From JANNOG01 sp050329835 (GTDB lineage: Bacteria; Actinomycetota; Actinomycetes; Actinomycetales; JBBAYJ01), in NCBI GenBank assembly GCA_050329835.1, contig JBHJOJ010000195.1:1-9872 (forward strand): a stretch of 9,872 nt of DNA, read 5' to 3'. Under the pieces are notes generated by a model that did no database searches, had not been told where the DNA came from, and saw only the letters and a program-made list of their open reading frames with translations. Each line of letters opens with the position of its first letter. Position 1 is the first letter of the stretch. A program made the position numbers and the translations under genes. Shown here piece after piece: positions 9,774 through 9,872 of the stretch.

Positions 9774-9872
9774 GTGACCGGCAGCCCCACCGAGGGCACG
9801 CGGGCGGCCGTCCCCGCGGCGCGCGACCCGCTCGCCGACGTGCGCCGGGAGCGGCTGGCGGCCGCCCGGACG
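9774..9872 (+). CDS. glnD: probable PII (uridylyl/adenylyl)transferase GlnD, N-terminus only
   Basis: Only 33 codons are visible before the right edge; they end in DPLADVRRERLAAART. No catalytic motif lies within the window, so the identity is inferred from the amtB-glnK-glnD gene order common in actinobacteria, where GlnD modifies GlnK on its T-loop tyrosine. The GTG at 9774 is chosen because GGAGG at 9765-9769 stands four bases upstream. An in-frame ATG at 9723 would add 17 residues rich in Arg, Pro and Gly, and starts just after the hairpin with a poorer ribosome binding site. Another gene of unknown type cannot be excluded. Confidence 0.55.
   Translation, partial: MTGSPTEGTRAAVPAARDPLADVRRERLAAART

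Overview
This window comes from the chromosome of a very GC-rich actinobacterium. The third codon positions are almost all G or C, and the gene set (a RamB-type regulator next to the glyoxylate shunt, and amtB-glnK followed by what looks like glnD) is typical of the class. The order is an inference: something like Pseudonocardiales or Geodermatophilales would fit, but nothing here fixes it.

Layout. Positions 1-4320 form a minus-strand block: isocitrate lyase (aceA), then malate synthase A (aceB), then an EAL-domain cyclic-di-GMP phosphodiesterase that runs off the left edge. Gaps are short and all three could share a transcript. A 127-base divergent intergenic region (4321-4447) separates aceA from a plus-strand regulator of the RamB/PrpR family (short-chain fatty acyl regulators). 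It contains a 22-base imperfect palindrome, an obvious candidate operator. Together these genes let the cell grow on acetate or fatty acids: AceA splits isocitrate to glyoxylate and succinate, AceB joins glyoxylate to acetyl-CoA, and the RamB-like protein probably senses an acyl-CoA and tunes both.

Positions 5948-7804 hold the odd part: a Schlafen-type AlbA_2 plus GHKL-type ATPase gene whose reading frame is broken near its 5' end by one surplus G in a run of eight. Just upstream is a compact array of 12-base direct repeats with an inverted copy in front. This gene separates two metabolic modules, has visibly less extreme codon use than its neighbours, and has no partner gene in the window.

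Positions 7805-9872 are the nitrogen module: a promoter region with GTnAC-type elements resembling GlnR boxes, the ammonium channel amtB, the PII protein glnK overlapping it by four bases, a strong 16-bp hairpin, and the first 33 codons of a probable glnD, cut by the right edge.

I did not see tRNA, rRNA, CRISPR, insertion sequences, riboswitches or replication origins. The long open frames on the opposite strands are by-products of the base composition.
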